Assembly (NCBI GenBank): GCA_022844275.1
Contig: JALHMB010000004.1
Span: 248,001-312,000, forward strand
DNA: 64,000 nt
Direction of reading: 5' to 3'
Source: Hyphomicrobiaceae bacterium
GTDB lineage: Bacteria; Pseudomonadota; Alphaproteobacteria; Rhizobiales; Hyphomicrobiaceae
This document shows positions 8,214-16,739 of this stretch, piece after piece. The stretch's first letter is position 1; each line of letters starts with the position of its first letter. The notes below the pieces were generated by a model. That model was not told the origin of the DNA, did not search any database, and saw only the letters and a list, made by a program, of their open reading frames with translations. Made by a program: the position numbers and the translations under genes.

Positions 8214-8966
8214 ATGGGCACCGCCACCTTCGGTCCCGGCAACTATCGTTACATCCCCGCCGTGTTCCAGTATTCGGGCGGCGTCGCGGCGGAGCCGGGC
8301 TACCGCCTCGAGCGCGTCATGTTCAAGAACCCCGTGCCGCTCAAGGAAGGCTTCGCGCGCGTGGCGGAGGTGATCAAGGGTGCCGGCCGGCCGCTCACGT
8401 CCTTCGCCGCCTGCGAGCTGCGCTCGCCCGCGCCCTTCACCGAGGAGGGCTTCCGCGCTTTCAACGAGATCTATGTCGGCACGCTCGCCGAGTGGGGGAT
8501 CTTCGACGCAGCGACGCGGACCAACCCGGTCGCGCGCTCCAATGTCTGCCCGGAGATCGAGAAGCCCGACGGCCCCTCCTTCCACGCCTTCGTCTTCACC
8601 GTTCCCGATGCGGGCGCGGCGCCGTCCTTCCATGTTGCCGGCAGCGGAGAGTCCGTCGAGGGCAAGGCGAACTACCGTGATCATACGGTTCGGCTCGGCG
8701 ATGTCTCGATGGCGGGACTGACGGAGAAAGCCCGTTACGTGCTCGGCGAGATGGAGCGGCGCATGGGCCTGCTCGGCTTCACCTGGGCGCAGACGACGGC
8801 CTCGCAGCTCTACACTGTGCACGATCCGCATCCCTTCCTCGCGACAGAGATCGTACGGCGCGGCGCGGCCCGCTGCGGGCTCACGTGGCACTTCGCGCGC
8901 CCGCCCGTCATTGATCTCGAATACGAGATGGATTGCCGCGGCATCGCCGTCGAGCGGGTGATCTAG
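8214..8966 (+). CDS. CnbZ-like protein (2-amino-5-chloromuconate deaminase family)
   Basis: A 250-residue cytosolic protein. Segments GNYRYIPAVFQYSGGVAAEP, ACELRSPAPFTEEGFRAFNE and YTVHDPHPFLATEIVRRGAA agree with what I remember of proteins annotated as CnbZ, a deaminase acting on 2-aminomuconates. I have no alignment to confirm this. Start 8214 has a good GAGAGGAG site 7-10 bases upstream. The neighbouring hydratase acts on 2-oxo-dienoates, which would fit a lower aromatic pathway in which a 2-aminomuconate is deaminated. The chlorinated substrate is not implied. A RidA-like or other uncharacterised role cannot be excluded. Confidence 0.55.
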   Translation: MGTATFGPGNYRYIPAVFQYSGGVAAEPGYRLERVMFKNPVPLKEGFARVAEVIKGAGRPLTSFAACELRSPAPFTEEGFRAFNEIYVGTLAEWGIFDAATRTNPVARSNVCPEIEKPDGPSFHAFVFTVPDAGAAPSFHVAGSGESVEGKANYRDHTVRLGDVSMAGLTEKARYVLGEMERRMGLLGFTWAQTTASQLYTVHDPHPFLATEIVRRGAARCGLTWHFARPPVIDLEYEMDCRGIAVERVI

Positions 8967-8967
8967 C

Positions 8968-9045
8968 TCGCGCCTTCGGCGCGACGGGGCTTTCGCCCCG
9001 CACCCCAACCGGGAGGGACACCCTCCCGGACCCAACCGCCTTTTT
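8968..9045 (+). repeat. cluster of three hairpins ending in a T run
   Basis: Three inverted repeats follow one another: TCGCGCC/GGCGCGA (8968-8984), CGGGGC/GCCCCG (8985-9000) and CCGGGAGGG/CCCTCCCGG (9009-9029), then TTTTT at 9041-9045. The arrangement resembles dispersed palindromic intergenic elements of alphaproteobacteria. It lies between the convergent CnbZ-like and TetR genes, where it can also end transcription. Confidence 0.65.
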
Positions 9046-9049
9046 CAAC

Positions 9050-9724
9050 TCAAATGCCCGGCGGCGGCGTGGTGGCCGGAGCCTCGGGTGGCGGCGACGG
9101 CGCTGGACGCCGTCCGAAGATGCCCGGCAAGATGGACGAGGCGAGGCGATGGGCGCCCGTGCAAACTTCGTCCATGCGATTGAGCGCACTCTCGCCGCGG
9201 CGCAGGCGGCGATCCAGGGCAGCCATGGTGCGCGCGAAGCCAGGATCCTCGTCGTCGAGCCACGTACGGAATACGCTCGCGTAGACGGTCGCGAGTCCGG
9301 CCGCGCGGGCGACGCCGACCGGGCCATCCGTGTTGACGCCCGCGGCAGCGAGCATCCAGTGCTGCGAATTCATAACGGCGCGGAGGTGGGAGATATCGGC
9401 AAAGCCGCTGCCGGCGATGGACTTTAGCGCGACGCGATAAGGACCGAGCGCATCGAAGCGGCTCATGATGACCTCGAAGAGTGCGTCGCGCGTGCTCTGG
9501 TCCGGTGAACGGCGCGGCGCGCGGCGCAGCATCTCGTCATCGACGAGGCCGCTGAAGGCCGCGAGCATTTCGGCCTTACTGTCGAACGAGGCCTTGAGGT
9601 CGACGAGTGGAATACCGGCCTTCTCGGCGATGTCGGCGAGCGAAACCTCTTTCCACGATCGCTCCGCAGCGAGCGCGAAGGCGGCGGTGAGGATGCGGCC
9701 CTTGGGCGTCATCATGTCGATCAT
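9050..9724 (-). CDS. TetR family transcriptional regulator
   Basis: A 224-residue TetR-like regulator. The N-terminal helix-turn-helix spans about residues 8-55, with ILTAAFALAAERSWKEVSLA and then IAEKAGIPLVDLKASFDSKA. A helical effector domain follows, and the C terminus is a Pro/Ala-rich tail (PAPSPPPEAPATTPPP) that is probably disordered. The C-terminal part also recalls the COQ9/TetR-fold proteins found in alphaproteobacteria. It ends just after the palindrome cluster and starts about 60 bases before the proC stop codon, in the same direction as proC, so read-through from proC is possible. Regulated genes are unknown. Confidence 0.75.
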   Translation of the reverse strand: MIDMMTPKGRILTAAFALAAERSWKEVSLADIAEKAGIPLVDLKASFDSKAEMLAAFSGLVDDEMLRRAPRRSPDQSTRDALFEVIMSRFDALGPYRVALKSIAGSGFADISHLRAVMNSQHWMLAAAGVNTDGPVGVARAAGLATVYASVFRTWLDDEDPGFARTMAALDRRLRRGESALNRMDEVCTGAHRLASSILPGIFGRRPAPSPPPEAPATTPPPGI

Positions 9725-9786
9725 CGATCACCTCGTTACAAGCCGGCTCTTCAATACAGATAGGTCGTTGGACCTCGGCCACAAGT

Positions 9787-10608
9787 CTATTGCGCCAGCT
9801 CGCGCGAGCGTTTGGTCGCGGCGGCGACCGCGTCGGTCATTAGTGCCGTGAGGCCGTCCTTCCCCATAAGCACCTGGAGAGCAGCGTACGTCGTCCCATT
9901 GGGTGACGTTACATTCTGGCGGAGTGTCGCGGCATCGAGAGGCGACTCGTGCAGCAGTTCGCCGGACCCGGTAACTGTCGCGCGGGCAAGCTGCATGGCG
10001 AGCTCGGGCTCGAGGCCGACCGCGACGCCCGCCGCCGCCAGCGCCTCGACCATATGGAAGACATAAGCCGGGCCGGAGCCCGAGACGGCCGTGACTGGAT
10101 CGATCAGAGCCTCGTCGTCCACCCAGGCCACTTCGCCAATGGCGGACAGCAGATCCGTCACGGTCTGCTTGTGGTGTTCGGTGACGTGCGCGTTCGGCGT
10201 GGCGACGGTGATGCCGCGCCCGACGGCGGCGGGTGTATTCGGGATCGAGCGCACAACGGCTGCGCCCGGGGAGAGGAACTTCTCGAAGCTCGCGATCGTG
10301 CGGCCGGCGGCAATGGACAGCACGACGGTCGAGGGGCCGGCGAGCTTGGCAAGCGGCTCGAACACTGCATCCATGACTTGCGGCTTCACGGCCATGAGAA
10401 GCACGGAGGGTGCGGCCGCCAGGCTCTCGATCGTCGGGACCGTACGGACGCCATACTTGGCCAGCAACGCGCCAGTGGCCGGCGGTGGGCCGGGGTCCTG
10501 CACAATGATCTGAGATGGTGCGAGCCCGCGCTCGAGCCAGCCGGCGAGCATAGCGCCGCCCATGTTGCCGGCGCCAGCGAGAACGAGGGGACCATCGAGG
10601 CGTATCAT
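9787..10608 (-). CDS. proC: pyrroline-5-carboxylate reductase
   Basis: A 273-residue P5C reductase, which performs the last step of proline synthesis with NAD(P)H. The Rossmann motif LVLAGAGNMGGAMLAGWL lies at residues 9-26. The C-terminal dimerisation/active-site segment has DPVTAVSGSGPAYVFHMVEA and LRQNVTSPNGTTYAAL, the ProC signature. Length is normal. The TetR gene follows at 9724; a methyltransferase gene lies upstream in the same direction after a 69-base gap. Confidence 0.93.
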   Translation of the reverse strand: MIRLDGPLVLAGAGNMGGAMLAGWLERGLAPSQIIVQDPGPPPATGALLAKYGVRTVPTIESLAAAPSVLLMAVKPQVMDAVFEPLAKLAGPSTVVLSIAAGRTIASFEKFLSPGAAVVRSIPNTPAAVGRGITVATPNAHVTEHHKQTVTDLLSAIGEVAWVDDEALIDPVTAVSGSGPAYVFHMVEALAAAGVAVGLEPELAMQLARATVTGSGELLHESPLDAATLRQNVTSPNGTTYAALQVLMGKDGLTALMTDAVAAATKRSRELAQ

Positions 10609-10677
10609 GCGGATCTTTCCTGCATTTCGTGTTCGCGCGCGATCATAGCCGACGCGGGCGGCAAGGCGAGCGCTTCC

Positions 10678-11262
10678 TCAGAGGGACGAACGACTTGGGG
10701 GTGCAGCAACCCAGGGATGGGCTGGCCCGACGGCGGCGATCCGCTGGACAATGCGCGGCCAGGGCTCGTCCTGGCGCACCTGCTCGAAAGCCATAACCAC
10801 GAGCCCGGCTCCCATCGCCACCTCGGCCAGCTCGTTTGGTTTCAGCAGGAAGTCGGGGTTCGATGGTCGGCCGAGTGCTTCGTGGCCACGGGCGAACGTT
10901 TCGCAGATGAGCAGGCCGTCCGGCGCAACGGCCGCGCAAAGGGCCGGCAGGAGCGGCCGCCAGAGGTAGTTCGTCATAATCACCGCGTCGAACTTGCGGC
11001 CAGTGAGTGGAAAGGTCGATCCGTCCTCGAGATCAGCCGTGATGATCTCGACGTCCGTGCGCTGGCTCAGCTCGCCGAGCCGCGACGTATCCCGATCTAT
11101 AGCCGTAACGACGAGCCCGCGTCCGAGCGCCAACCGCGTATGCCGGCCGGTCCCGCAGGCAACGTCCAGCACCCGCCCGCCGGGGGGAGCGCTGGCAAGA
11201 AAATGTGCCACCCACGGCGAGGGCGGCACGCCTGGGGTCGGCTCTGGATACGATGAAGACAT
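10678..11262 (-). CDS. class I SAM-dependent methyltransferase
   Basis: A 194-residue protein with methyltransferase motif I, VLDVACGTGRHTRLAL (residues 31-46), the acidic loop VVTAIDRDTS, motif II IITADLEDG and FDAVIMTNYLWRPLL (motif IV region). It resembles small TehB/UbiE-like enzymes; the acceptor is unknown. The ATG at 11262 is followed by a short Pro/Ser-rich lead (SSSYPEPTPGVPPSPWV). The frame is open far upstream, but that part lies antisense to dapF. The gene is divergent from dapF with about 100 bases between. Confidence 0.75.
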   Translation of the reverse strand: MSSSYPEPTPGVPPSPWVAHFLASAPPGGRVLDVACGTGRHTRLALGRGLVVTAIDRDTSRLGELSQRTDVEIITADLEDGSTFPLTGRKFDAVIMTNYLWRPLLPALCAAVAPDGLLICETFARGHEALGRPSNPDFLLKPNELAEVAMGAGLVVMAFEQVRQDEPWPRIVQRIAAVGPAHPWVAAPPSRSSL

Positions 11263-11361
11263 GGGGCGGGGAACTGAACAGGCGTGGAAATGGGCTGATG
11301 CGGCGCCATGGGTACCGGCAAACAGATTGTGCCGGAACCGCGATTTCCCATATATGGGCGC

Positions 11362-12228
11362 ATGAGCGCGTCCTCGGCAATCCGCTACGCAAAGATGAAC
11401 GGCCTCGGCAACGAGATCGTCGTGGTCGATCTGCGCGGGTCCCCCAAGAAGTTCACGGCCGAGGAAGCTGCCGCTATTGCCGCCCGCCCGGAGACGCACT
11501 TCGACCAGATGATGGTCCTCCATGACCCGCCGCAGCCCGGCCTCGATGCCCGCATCCTGATCTACAACACGGACGGCTCGCTGGCTCAGGCCTGCGGGAA
11601 CGGCACGCGCTGCGTCGGCCTTCTCGCCAACCGCGACACGGGCCGCGCCGAGTTCAAGTACGTGTCCGATGGCGGTCTTCTCGACGTTAAGTTCGAAAGC
11701 CCGGCTTCGATCTCCGTCGATATGGGCGAGCCCCGTTTCGGTTGGCAGGATATTCCGCTCTCCGAGCCCTTTCACGATACGCGCCGCATCGAGCTTCAGG
11801 TCGGCCCGGCCAATCAGCCGATCATGCATTCGCCGGCCGTAGTGAATGTCGGCAACCCGCACGCCATCTTCTGGGTGGAAGACCCGGCCGCGATCGATCT
11901 CGGCCGCATCGGCCCCATGCTGGAGTATCACCCGCTCTTTCCCGAGCGCGCGAACATCTCGGTGGCCCGCGTCGACAGCCGCGAGGCGATCACGTTGCGC
12001 ACCTGGGAGCGCGGTGCCGGTCTCACGCGCGCCTGCGGCTCGGCGGCCTGTGCTGCGACTGTCTCCGCGGCACGCATTGGGCTCACGGATCGCAAGGTGA
12101 CGGTTATGCTGCCCGGCGGTCCGCTCGTCATCGAATGGCGCGCCGACAACCATATCATCATGGCCGGCCCCGCCGAGCTCGAGCACGAAGGCACGCTCGC
12201 TCTCTCTCCGCTTGCGGCCGCAGGTTAG
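11362..12228 (+). CDS. dapF: diaminopimelate epimerase
   Basis: A 288-residue PLP-independent epimerase that converts LL- to meso-diaminopimelate for lysine and peptidoglycan synthesis. Both catalytic cysteines are in place: [11 protein letters not shown] (C78) and the C-terminal [12 protein letters not shown]. The N terminus [15 protein letters not shown] fits the family. Start 11362 is chosen; an ATG at 11308 would add 18 residues with no homology. It is followed by mtaB and ftsY in the same direction, with 11 bases to mtaB, so this is one operon. Confidence 0.93.
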   Translation: MSASSAIRYAKMNGLGNEIVVVDLRGSPKKFTAEEAAAIAARPETHFDQMMVLHDPPQPGLDARILIYNTDGSLAQACGNGTRCVGLLANRDTGRAEFKYVSDGGLLDVKFESPASISVDMGEPRFGWQDIPLSEPFHDTRRIELQVGPANQPIMHSPAVVNVGNPHAIFWVEDPAAIDLGRIGPMLEYHPLFPERANISVARVDSREAITLRTWERGAGLTRACGSAACAATVSAARIGLTDRKVTVMLPGGPLVIEWRADNHIIMAGPAELEHEGTLALSPLAAAG

Positions 12229-12239
12229 CGGCGCCGCGC

Positions 12240-13571
12240 ATGGAAGATACCGCCACCATCGCCGCGCCGGTCGAGGATGTTGCTGAGGCACTCGGCAACG
12301 AACAGCCGCTGGTCGCAGATGGCGTCGAGATCATTACGCTCGGATGCCGTCTCAATGCCTATGAGTCCGAGGTCATGCGCGGGCACGCGGCAGCGGCCGG
12401 TCTTGGCGATACGGTCATCATCAACACGTGCGCCGTGACGGCGGAAGCCGTGCGCCAGGCGCGCCAGACCATCCGCAAGGCACGCCGCGCCAATCCCACG
12501 GCGCGCATCGTCGTCACCGGCTGTGCGGCGCAGATCGAGCCACAGAACTTCGCCGCCATGCCGGAGGTCGATCATGTGATCGGCAATGGCGAGAAGGTCA
12601 CTGGCACCACCTGGACAGCGCTTGCTACCGGCGACAGCCCGCGCGTCGCAGTCAACGACATCATGTCCGTGCGCGAGACGGCTGGGCATCTGGAAACGGG
12701 TTTCGGCAGCCGCGCTCGCGCCTTCGTGCAGATCCAGAATGGCTGCGATCATCGCTGCACATTTTGCATCATTCCCTATGGGCGCGGGCCATCGCGTTCG
12801 GTGCCTGCGGGCGCGGTCGTCGCCGAGATCAGGGCACTTGTCGCCGCCGGCCATGCCGAGGTCGTTCTCACCGGCGTTGATCTCACATCCTGGGGCTCGG
12901 ACCTGCCGGCGACGCCACGGCTCGGTAGCCTCGTCCGGCGCATTCTGCGCCTTGTCCCTGAGCTCAAGCGCCTGCGGATTTCCTCGATCGACAGCATCGA
13001 GGCCGATCCCGAGCTGATCGAGGCGATTGGCAGCGAGTCGCGCCTCATGCCGCACCTGCATCTCTCGCTGCAGGCCGGCGACGACATGATCCTGAAGCGC
13101 ATGAAGCGCCGTCACCTGCGCGATGACGCGATACGCTTCTGCGATGACGTGCGACGTCTTCGCCCGGACATTGCGATCACGGCCGACCTGATCGCGGGCT
13201 TCCCGACCGAGACGGAGAGCATGTTCGCCAACACGCTCGATCTCGTCGAGCGCTGCGGCCTCGCTGGCATCCATGTATTCCCGTTCTCGCCCCGCGCTGG
13301 CACGCCGGCGGCACGAATGCCGCAGCTTGACCGGGCGACGGTAAAGGCGCGCGCTGAGCGACTCCGGGCCGCAGGACAAAGCGCCACAGAGCGCCATTTG
13401 CGAACACAGATCGGTCGCGAACTATCTGTATTGATTGAAAAGCCGGGGCTCGGGCGTGCCGAGGACTTTACCGAGGTGCGCCTTGCCGACGTGCCCTCCG
13501 TTGGCCATATCGTGAGGGTACGCGCCGGTGCCCACGATGGTCGGCGGCTCCTGGCGGAAGGTGATCTGTGA
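12240..13571 (+). CDS. mtaB: tRNA (N6-threonylcarbamoyladenosine-C2) methylthiotransferase
   Basis: A 443-residue radical-SAM methylthiotransferase that makes ms2t6A37 in tRNA. The N-terminal UPF0004 domain holds the three ligands of the auxiliary [4Fe-4S] cluster: C36 (ITLGCRLNAYESE), C64 (INTCAVT) and C95 (VTGCAAQ). The radical SAM cluster is at C169/C173/C176 (NGCDHRCTFCIIPYGRG). The CDHRCTFC variant and IPYGRG point to MtaB rather than MiaB or RimO. The C-terminal TRAM domain ends in GHIVRVRAGAHDGRRLL. Start 12240 follows the dapF stop by 11 bases. The stop overlaps the ftsY start (GTGA). Confidence 0.92.
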   Translation: MEDTATIAAPVEDVAEALGNEQPLVADGVEIITLGCRLNAYESEVMRGHAAAAGLGDTVIINTCAVTAEAVRQARQTIRKARRANPTARIVVTGCAAQIEPQNFAAMPEVDHVIGNGEKVTGTTWTALATGDSPRVAVNDIMSVRETAGHLETGFGSRARAFVQIQNGCDHRCTFCIIPYGRGPSRSVPAGAVVAEIRALVAAGHAEVVLTGVDLTSWGSDLPATPRLGSLVRRILRLVPELKRLRISSIDSIEADPELIEAIGSESRLMPHLHLSLQAGDDMILKRMKRRHLRDDAIRFCDDVRRLRPDIAITADLIAGFPTETESMFANTLDLVERCGLAGIHVFPFSPRAGTPAARMPQLDRATVKARAERLRAAGQSATERHLRTQIGRELSVLIEKPGLGRAEDFTEVRLADVPSVGHIVRVRAGAHDGRRLLAEGDL

Positions 13572-14695
13572 GCGCACCAGAGGAAAAAAGGCGGGGCCTG
13601 TTCGGGCGCCTGTTCGGCGGCGCGCCGGCATCCGTGCCTGTGCCGTCTCCTGAGGCTGCGCCCGAAGTCGAGCCGGCGCCGCCTGAAACTTCCCCGCCCG
13701 TCGAGGCTGCCCGGCCTGCGGTGATCATCGCCGAGGCGCCGGCGACACCCATCGAAACGCAGCAGCCGGAGCCGGCGCAGAAGGGTGGCTGGTTCTCGCG
13801 TCTGAAGGCCGGCCTCACCAAGACGTCGTCGAAGCTTTCCGAAGGCATCACGGGGCTCTTCACGAAGAGCCGTCTCGATGTCGATACGCTCGACGATCTC
13901 GAAGATGTACTCATCCAGGCCGACCTCGGCGTCGAGACGGCGACGCGCATCACGACCGCGCTCTCCCAGGGCCGCTATGCCAAGGGTATATCGCAGGACG
14001 ACGTTCGCACCGTGCTCGCCGACGAGGTAGAGCGCGTGCTCGTGCCGGTCGCCAAGCCCCTGGTGCTCGACACTTCCCACAAGCCGCACGTCATCCTCGT
14101 TGTCGGCGTCAACGGTGCCGGCAAGACGACGACGATCGGCAAGCTCGCGCAGCAGTTCAAGCGCGCCGGCCGCTCCGTGATGATGGCCGCCGGCGACACG
14201 TTCCGCGCCGCCGCCATCGACCAGCTCAAGATCTGGGGCGAGCGCACTGGAGCGCCCGTCGTCGCGCACAAAGTCGGGGCCGATGCTGCGGGTCTCGCCT
14301 TCGATGCCTTCAAGGCGGCGCGCGAAGCGGGCAGCGATGTCCTCCTGGTCGATACGGCCGGCCGACTGCAGAACAAGCAGGGGCTCATGGACGAGCTCGA
14401 GAAGGTCGTTCGTGTGCTGCGCAAGCTCGATTCTTCGGCGCCGCACACGGTCCTGCTGGTACTTGACGCGACGACCGGGCAGAATGCGCTCTCCCAGGTC
14501 GAGGTGTTCAAGGACCGAGCGGGGGTGACCGGACTAGTAATGACCAAGCTCGACGGCACAGCACGGGGAGGCATTCTCGTGGCGATTTCGGCGCGCTTCG
14601 GACTGCCCGTTCATGCCATCGGTGTGGGCGAGGCAGCAGACGATCTGCAACCGTTCGATCCCAAGGAATTTGCTCGGGCTATCGCGGTCGGTTAA
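13568..14695 (+). CDS. ftsY: signal recognition particle receptor FtsY
   Basis: A 375-residue SRP-receptor GTPase that brings SRP-ribosome complexes to the membrane for co-translational insertion. An amphipathic N terminus and a Pro/Glu-rich linker (residues 1-75) precede the N domain (about 78-165) and G domain, with P-loop GVNGAGKTTTIGKL at 180-193, DTFRAAAIDQL, DTAGRLQNK and TKLDGTARGG. The start is a GTG at 13568 that overlaps the mtaB stop by 4 bases, showing translational coupling. The usual long acidic A domain is reduced, as in other alphaproteobacteria. Confidence 0.95.
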   Translation: MSAPEEKRRGLFGRLFGGAPASVPVPSPEAAPEVEPAPPETSPPVEAARPAVIIAEAPATPIETQQPEPAQKGGWFSRLKAGLTKTSSKLSEGITGLFTKSRLDVDTLDDLEDVLIQADLGVETATRITTALSQGRYAKGISQDDVRTVLADEVERVLVPVAKPLVLDTSHKPHVILVVGVNGAGKTTTIGKLAQQFKRAGRSVMMAAGDTFRAAAIDQLKIWGERTGAPVVAHKVGADAAGLAFDAFKAAREAGSDVLLVDTAGRLQNKQGLMDELEKVVRVLRKLDSSAPHTVLLVLDATTGQNALSQVEVFKDRAGVTGLVMTKLDGTARGGILVAISARFGLPVHAIGVGEAADDLQPFDPKEFARAIAVG

Positions 14696-14759
14696 TCAGT
14701 ATCGGCGAATATGGATGTCTCCCGGATTGGCGGGATATGAGCAAGGCACAGAAGCTAGG

Positions 14760-15416
14760 ATGCGGTTCATGGGTTGGTTGACGAAGCATTATCCATTCAA
14801 CCGCATCCAGACCGTCAACATCCTCGGGGAGATGGGGCCTCTGATCGCCATGTTCATTGTGAACGGCATCTGGGGCATCGCCGCCGGCACCTGGGCGCTC
14901 ATCGGAACGACGATCCTGGCGCTCATCGCGACGCTGACCATTCTCGGGCGGCCACCGATCATGCCGTTCATCGCCGGCGCGGTGAGCATCACGTTCGGTA
15001 TTCTGACGCTCATAACGGGCGATCCGAAGTGGGTGCAGATCAAGGTCACGCTCTTCAACACGCTCGTCGCGGCCCTGCTCTGGTGGGGCCTCAAGACGGA
15101 CCGCAACTTCTTTCGCTTCGTCTTCGGCACAACGTTCCACTACACGAACGAAGGCTGGAACAAGCTGACGGCCAACCTAGCTTGGTTCTTCCTCGCAACG
15201 GCGGCCTGCAATGAAGCTGTCCGCCTGGGCTTCGAACACACGCAATTCTGGGCGTTGAATCGGCTCTTTACCGGTGTCGACGTTTGGATCCTCTTCAAGC
15301 TGTTCGTCGTGATGCCGATGACGGCCCTGTACATGTGGTGGCAGGTGCGCGTGCTGCAGCGCTATCGCCTGCCGGCCGAGAGCAAGCCGAGCAGCCATAG
15401 CCATCAGCGTGGCTGA
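14760..15416 (+). CDS. YciB-family inner membrane septation protein (first of two)
   Basis: A 218-residue polytopic membrane protein of the YciB/IspA (IspZ) family, linked to cell envelope integrity and division in other bacteria. About five or six transmembrane segments are visible. The family signature is present as DPKWVQIKVTLFNTLVAALL and, later, FHYTNEGWNKLTANLAWFF. A basic His/Ser-rich tail ends the protein. An ATG at 14769 has the better spacing from AGGA and may be the true start. It follows ftsY by 64 bases and precedes a second, diverged YciB gene by 33 bases. Confidence 0.85.
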   Translation: MRFMGWLTKHYPFNRIQTVNILGEMGPLIAMFIVNGIWGIAAGTWALIGTTILALIATLTILGRPPIMPFIAGAVSITFGILTLITGDPKWVQIKVTLFNTLVAALLWWGLKTDRNFFRFVFGTTFHYTNEGWNKLTANLAWFFLATAACNEAVRLGFEHTQFWALNRLFTGVDVWILFKLFVVMPMTALYMWWQVRVLQRYRLPAESKPSSHSHQRG

Positions 15417-15449
15417 TAGAGCGCATCTGCTCCGCTCTGGAGTTTCATC

Positions 15450-16067
15450 ATGAGCGCACCCCTTCCCAAGGACGGTGATGCCGGATCGCCGCCGGCCGCC
15501 GACAGCAAGCAGCTCGCCAAGATGGTTCTCGATCTGGCGCCGCTTCTCATCTTCTTTGCCGCCTACATGGCGTCGAACATCTATGTCGCGACCGGCGTGC
15601 TCATGGCTGCGACCGTCATTTCGATGATCGTCTCGCGGCTATGGCTCGGCCACATATCCGCGACACTGGTTCTGACGACAGTTCTGGTCGTCGGCTTCGG
15701 CGCACTGACGCTCTGGCTCAATGATCCGCGCTTCATCAAGATGAAGCCGACCATGGTCAACCTGCTGTTCGCCATTGCCCTCGGCGGCGGGCTGCTGACG
15801 GGGCGAAACTTCCTCAAGCTGCTGCTCGGCCAAGCTTTTCAGTTGACTGAGGAGGGGTGGCGCAAGCTCACCTACCGCTGGATCGCATTCTTCCTCGCAA
15901 TGGCCGTGCTGAACGAAATCGTCTGGCGCAACTTCAGCGAGGCCACCTGGGCGAGCTTCAAGGTCTTCGGCATTCTGCCGCTCACCATCGTCTTCGCCAT
16001 GCTCCAGGTCGGCCTGATGCAGCGCCACGGGCTCGAGAAGCCCAAGGACACACCGGCGATCGACTAG
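15450..16067 (+). CDS. YciB-family septation protein (second of two)
   Basis: A 205-residue membrane protein homologous to the preceding gene. It has the same order of segments: DPRFIKMKPTMVNLLFAIAL, then LTEEGWRKLTYRWIAFFLAM and VWRNFSEATWASFKVFG, the second of which is close to classical YciB (IspZ). The soluble N terminus (residues 1-25) is Pro/Asp-rich. Five membrane helices are likely. This copy is nearer to canonical YciB than the first. The tandem arrangement after ftsY suggests duplication and divergence, possibly forming a heteromeric unit. Confidence 0.87.
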   Translation: MSAPLPKDGDAGSPPAADSKQLAKMVLDLAPLLIFFAAYMASNIYVATGVLMAATVISMIVSRLWLGHISATLVLTTVLVVGFGALTLWLNDPRFIKMKPTMVNLLFAIALGGGLLTGRNFLKLLLGQAFQLTEEGWRKLTYRWIAFFLAMAVLNEIVWRNFSEATWASFKVFGILPLTIVFAMLQVGLMQRHGLEKPKDTPAID

Positions 16068-16212
16068 CTGTATGACAGCAGTCCGTATTTGATCTGATCC
16101 AGAAGATCTGTTTCAATCCCGCGCCATGGATTCGACCGTGGGGCCTCCTTGCCGGCGCTTCTGGCGCTCGGGCGAGGTGTCAGTGCCTGAATCCGATCGA
16201 GGGGCAACGAGG

Positions 16213-16722
16213 ATGACGGCATTCCGACAGATGAAAGATAAACCGCTTCGCAATCTGCAGGGTGCCGATCCGGCCCCTCTCGTACGGTCGCCCATACACC
16301 TTCTGCATCGCGCCGGCCAATGCGCCGCCGACGTCTTTGCAGCGGAGATGGGGGGCCTCGACCTGACGCCGCGGCAGTTCGCGGTGCTCCTGACGGTTGC
16401 CCAGCGAGAAGGCCTCAGCCAGACCGACCTCGTGGAAGTGACCGGGATCGACCGCTCGACGCTGGCCGATATCGTGCGCCGGATGCTGAAAAAGGGCCTT
16501 CTTCAGCGTCGCCGGACGCGCGAGGACGCCCGCGCCTATGCGGTCAAGCTGACCGACGAGGGACTGCGCGTCCTCGCGGCGGCGCGCCCCAAGGTCGAAG
16601 CCGTGGACGCGCGCATCGTGGCGACGCTCTCGGCGGAGCAGCGCACGACCCTCGTCGAGGATCTACGGACGATCGTTGCGTCGTTGCAGGCAAAGGCCGA
16701 CGAGCCGGGCCGGCGCGGGTAG
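16213..16722 (+). CDS. MarR family transcriptional regulator
   Basis: A 169-residue winged-helix regulator. LTPRQFAVLLTVAQREGLSQ begins the HTH, the recognition helix lies in VTGIDRSTLADIVRRMLKKG and the wing is LLQRRRTREDARAYAVKLTD; dimerisation helices flank it. Start 16213 is preferred; an ATG at 16126 in frame would add 29 residues of uncertain coding character. The gene is convergent with asd, and a 9-bp hairpin spans its stop codon. The ligand is unknown. Confidence 0.82.
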   Translation: MTAFRQMKDKPLRNLQGADPAPLVRSPIHLLHRAGQCAADVFAAEMGGLDLTPRQFAVLLTVAQREGLSQTDLVEVTGIDRSTLADIVRRMLKKGLLQRRRTREDARAYAVKLTDEGLRVLAAARPKVEAVDARIVATLSAEQRTTLVEDLRTIVASLQAKADEPGRRG

Positions 16723-16733
16723 CAGCGCCGGCC
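16708..16733. terminator. bidirectional hairpin between MarR gene and asd
   Basis: GGCCGGCGC (16708-16716) pairs perfectly with GCGCCGGCC (16725-16733) across the MarR stop codon, 7 bases from the asd stop on the other strand. It has no T run, so it may be a weak or Rho-assisted terminator. Confidence 0.45.
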
Positions 16734-16739
16734 GCAGCG

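Noticed and set aside
8064-9035. 323-codon minus-strand frame
   Set aside because: Antisense to the hydratase and CnbZ-like genes, which both have a ribosome site or family features on the plus strand.
13112-14446. 444-codon minus-strand frame
   Set aside because: Antisense to mtaB and ftsY; no motif, biased composition.
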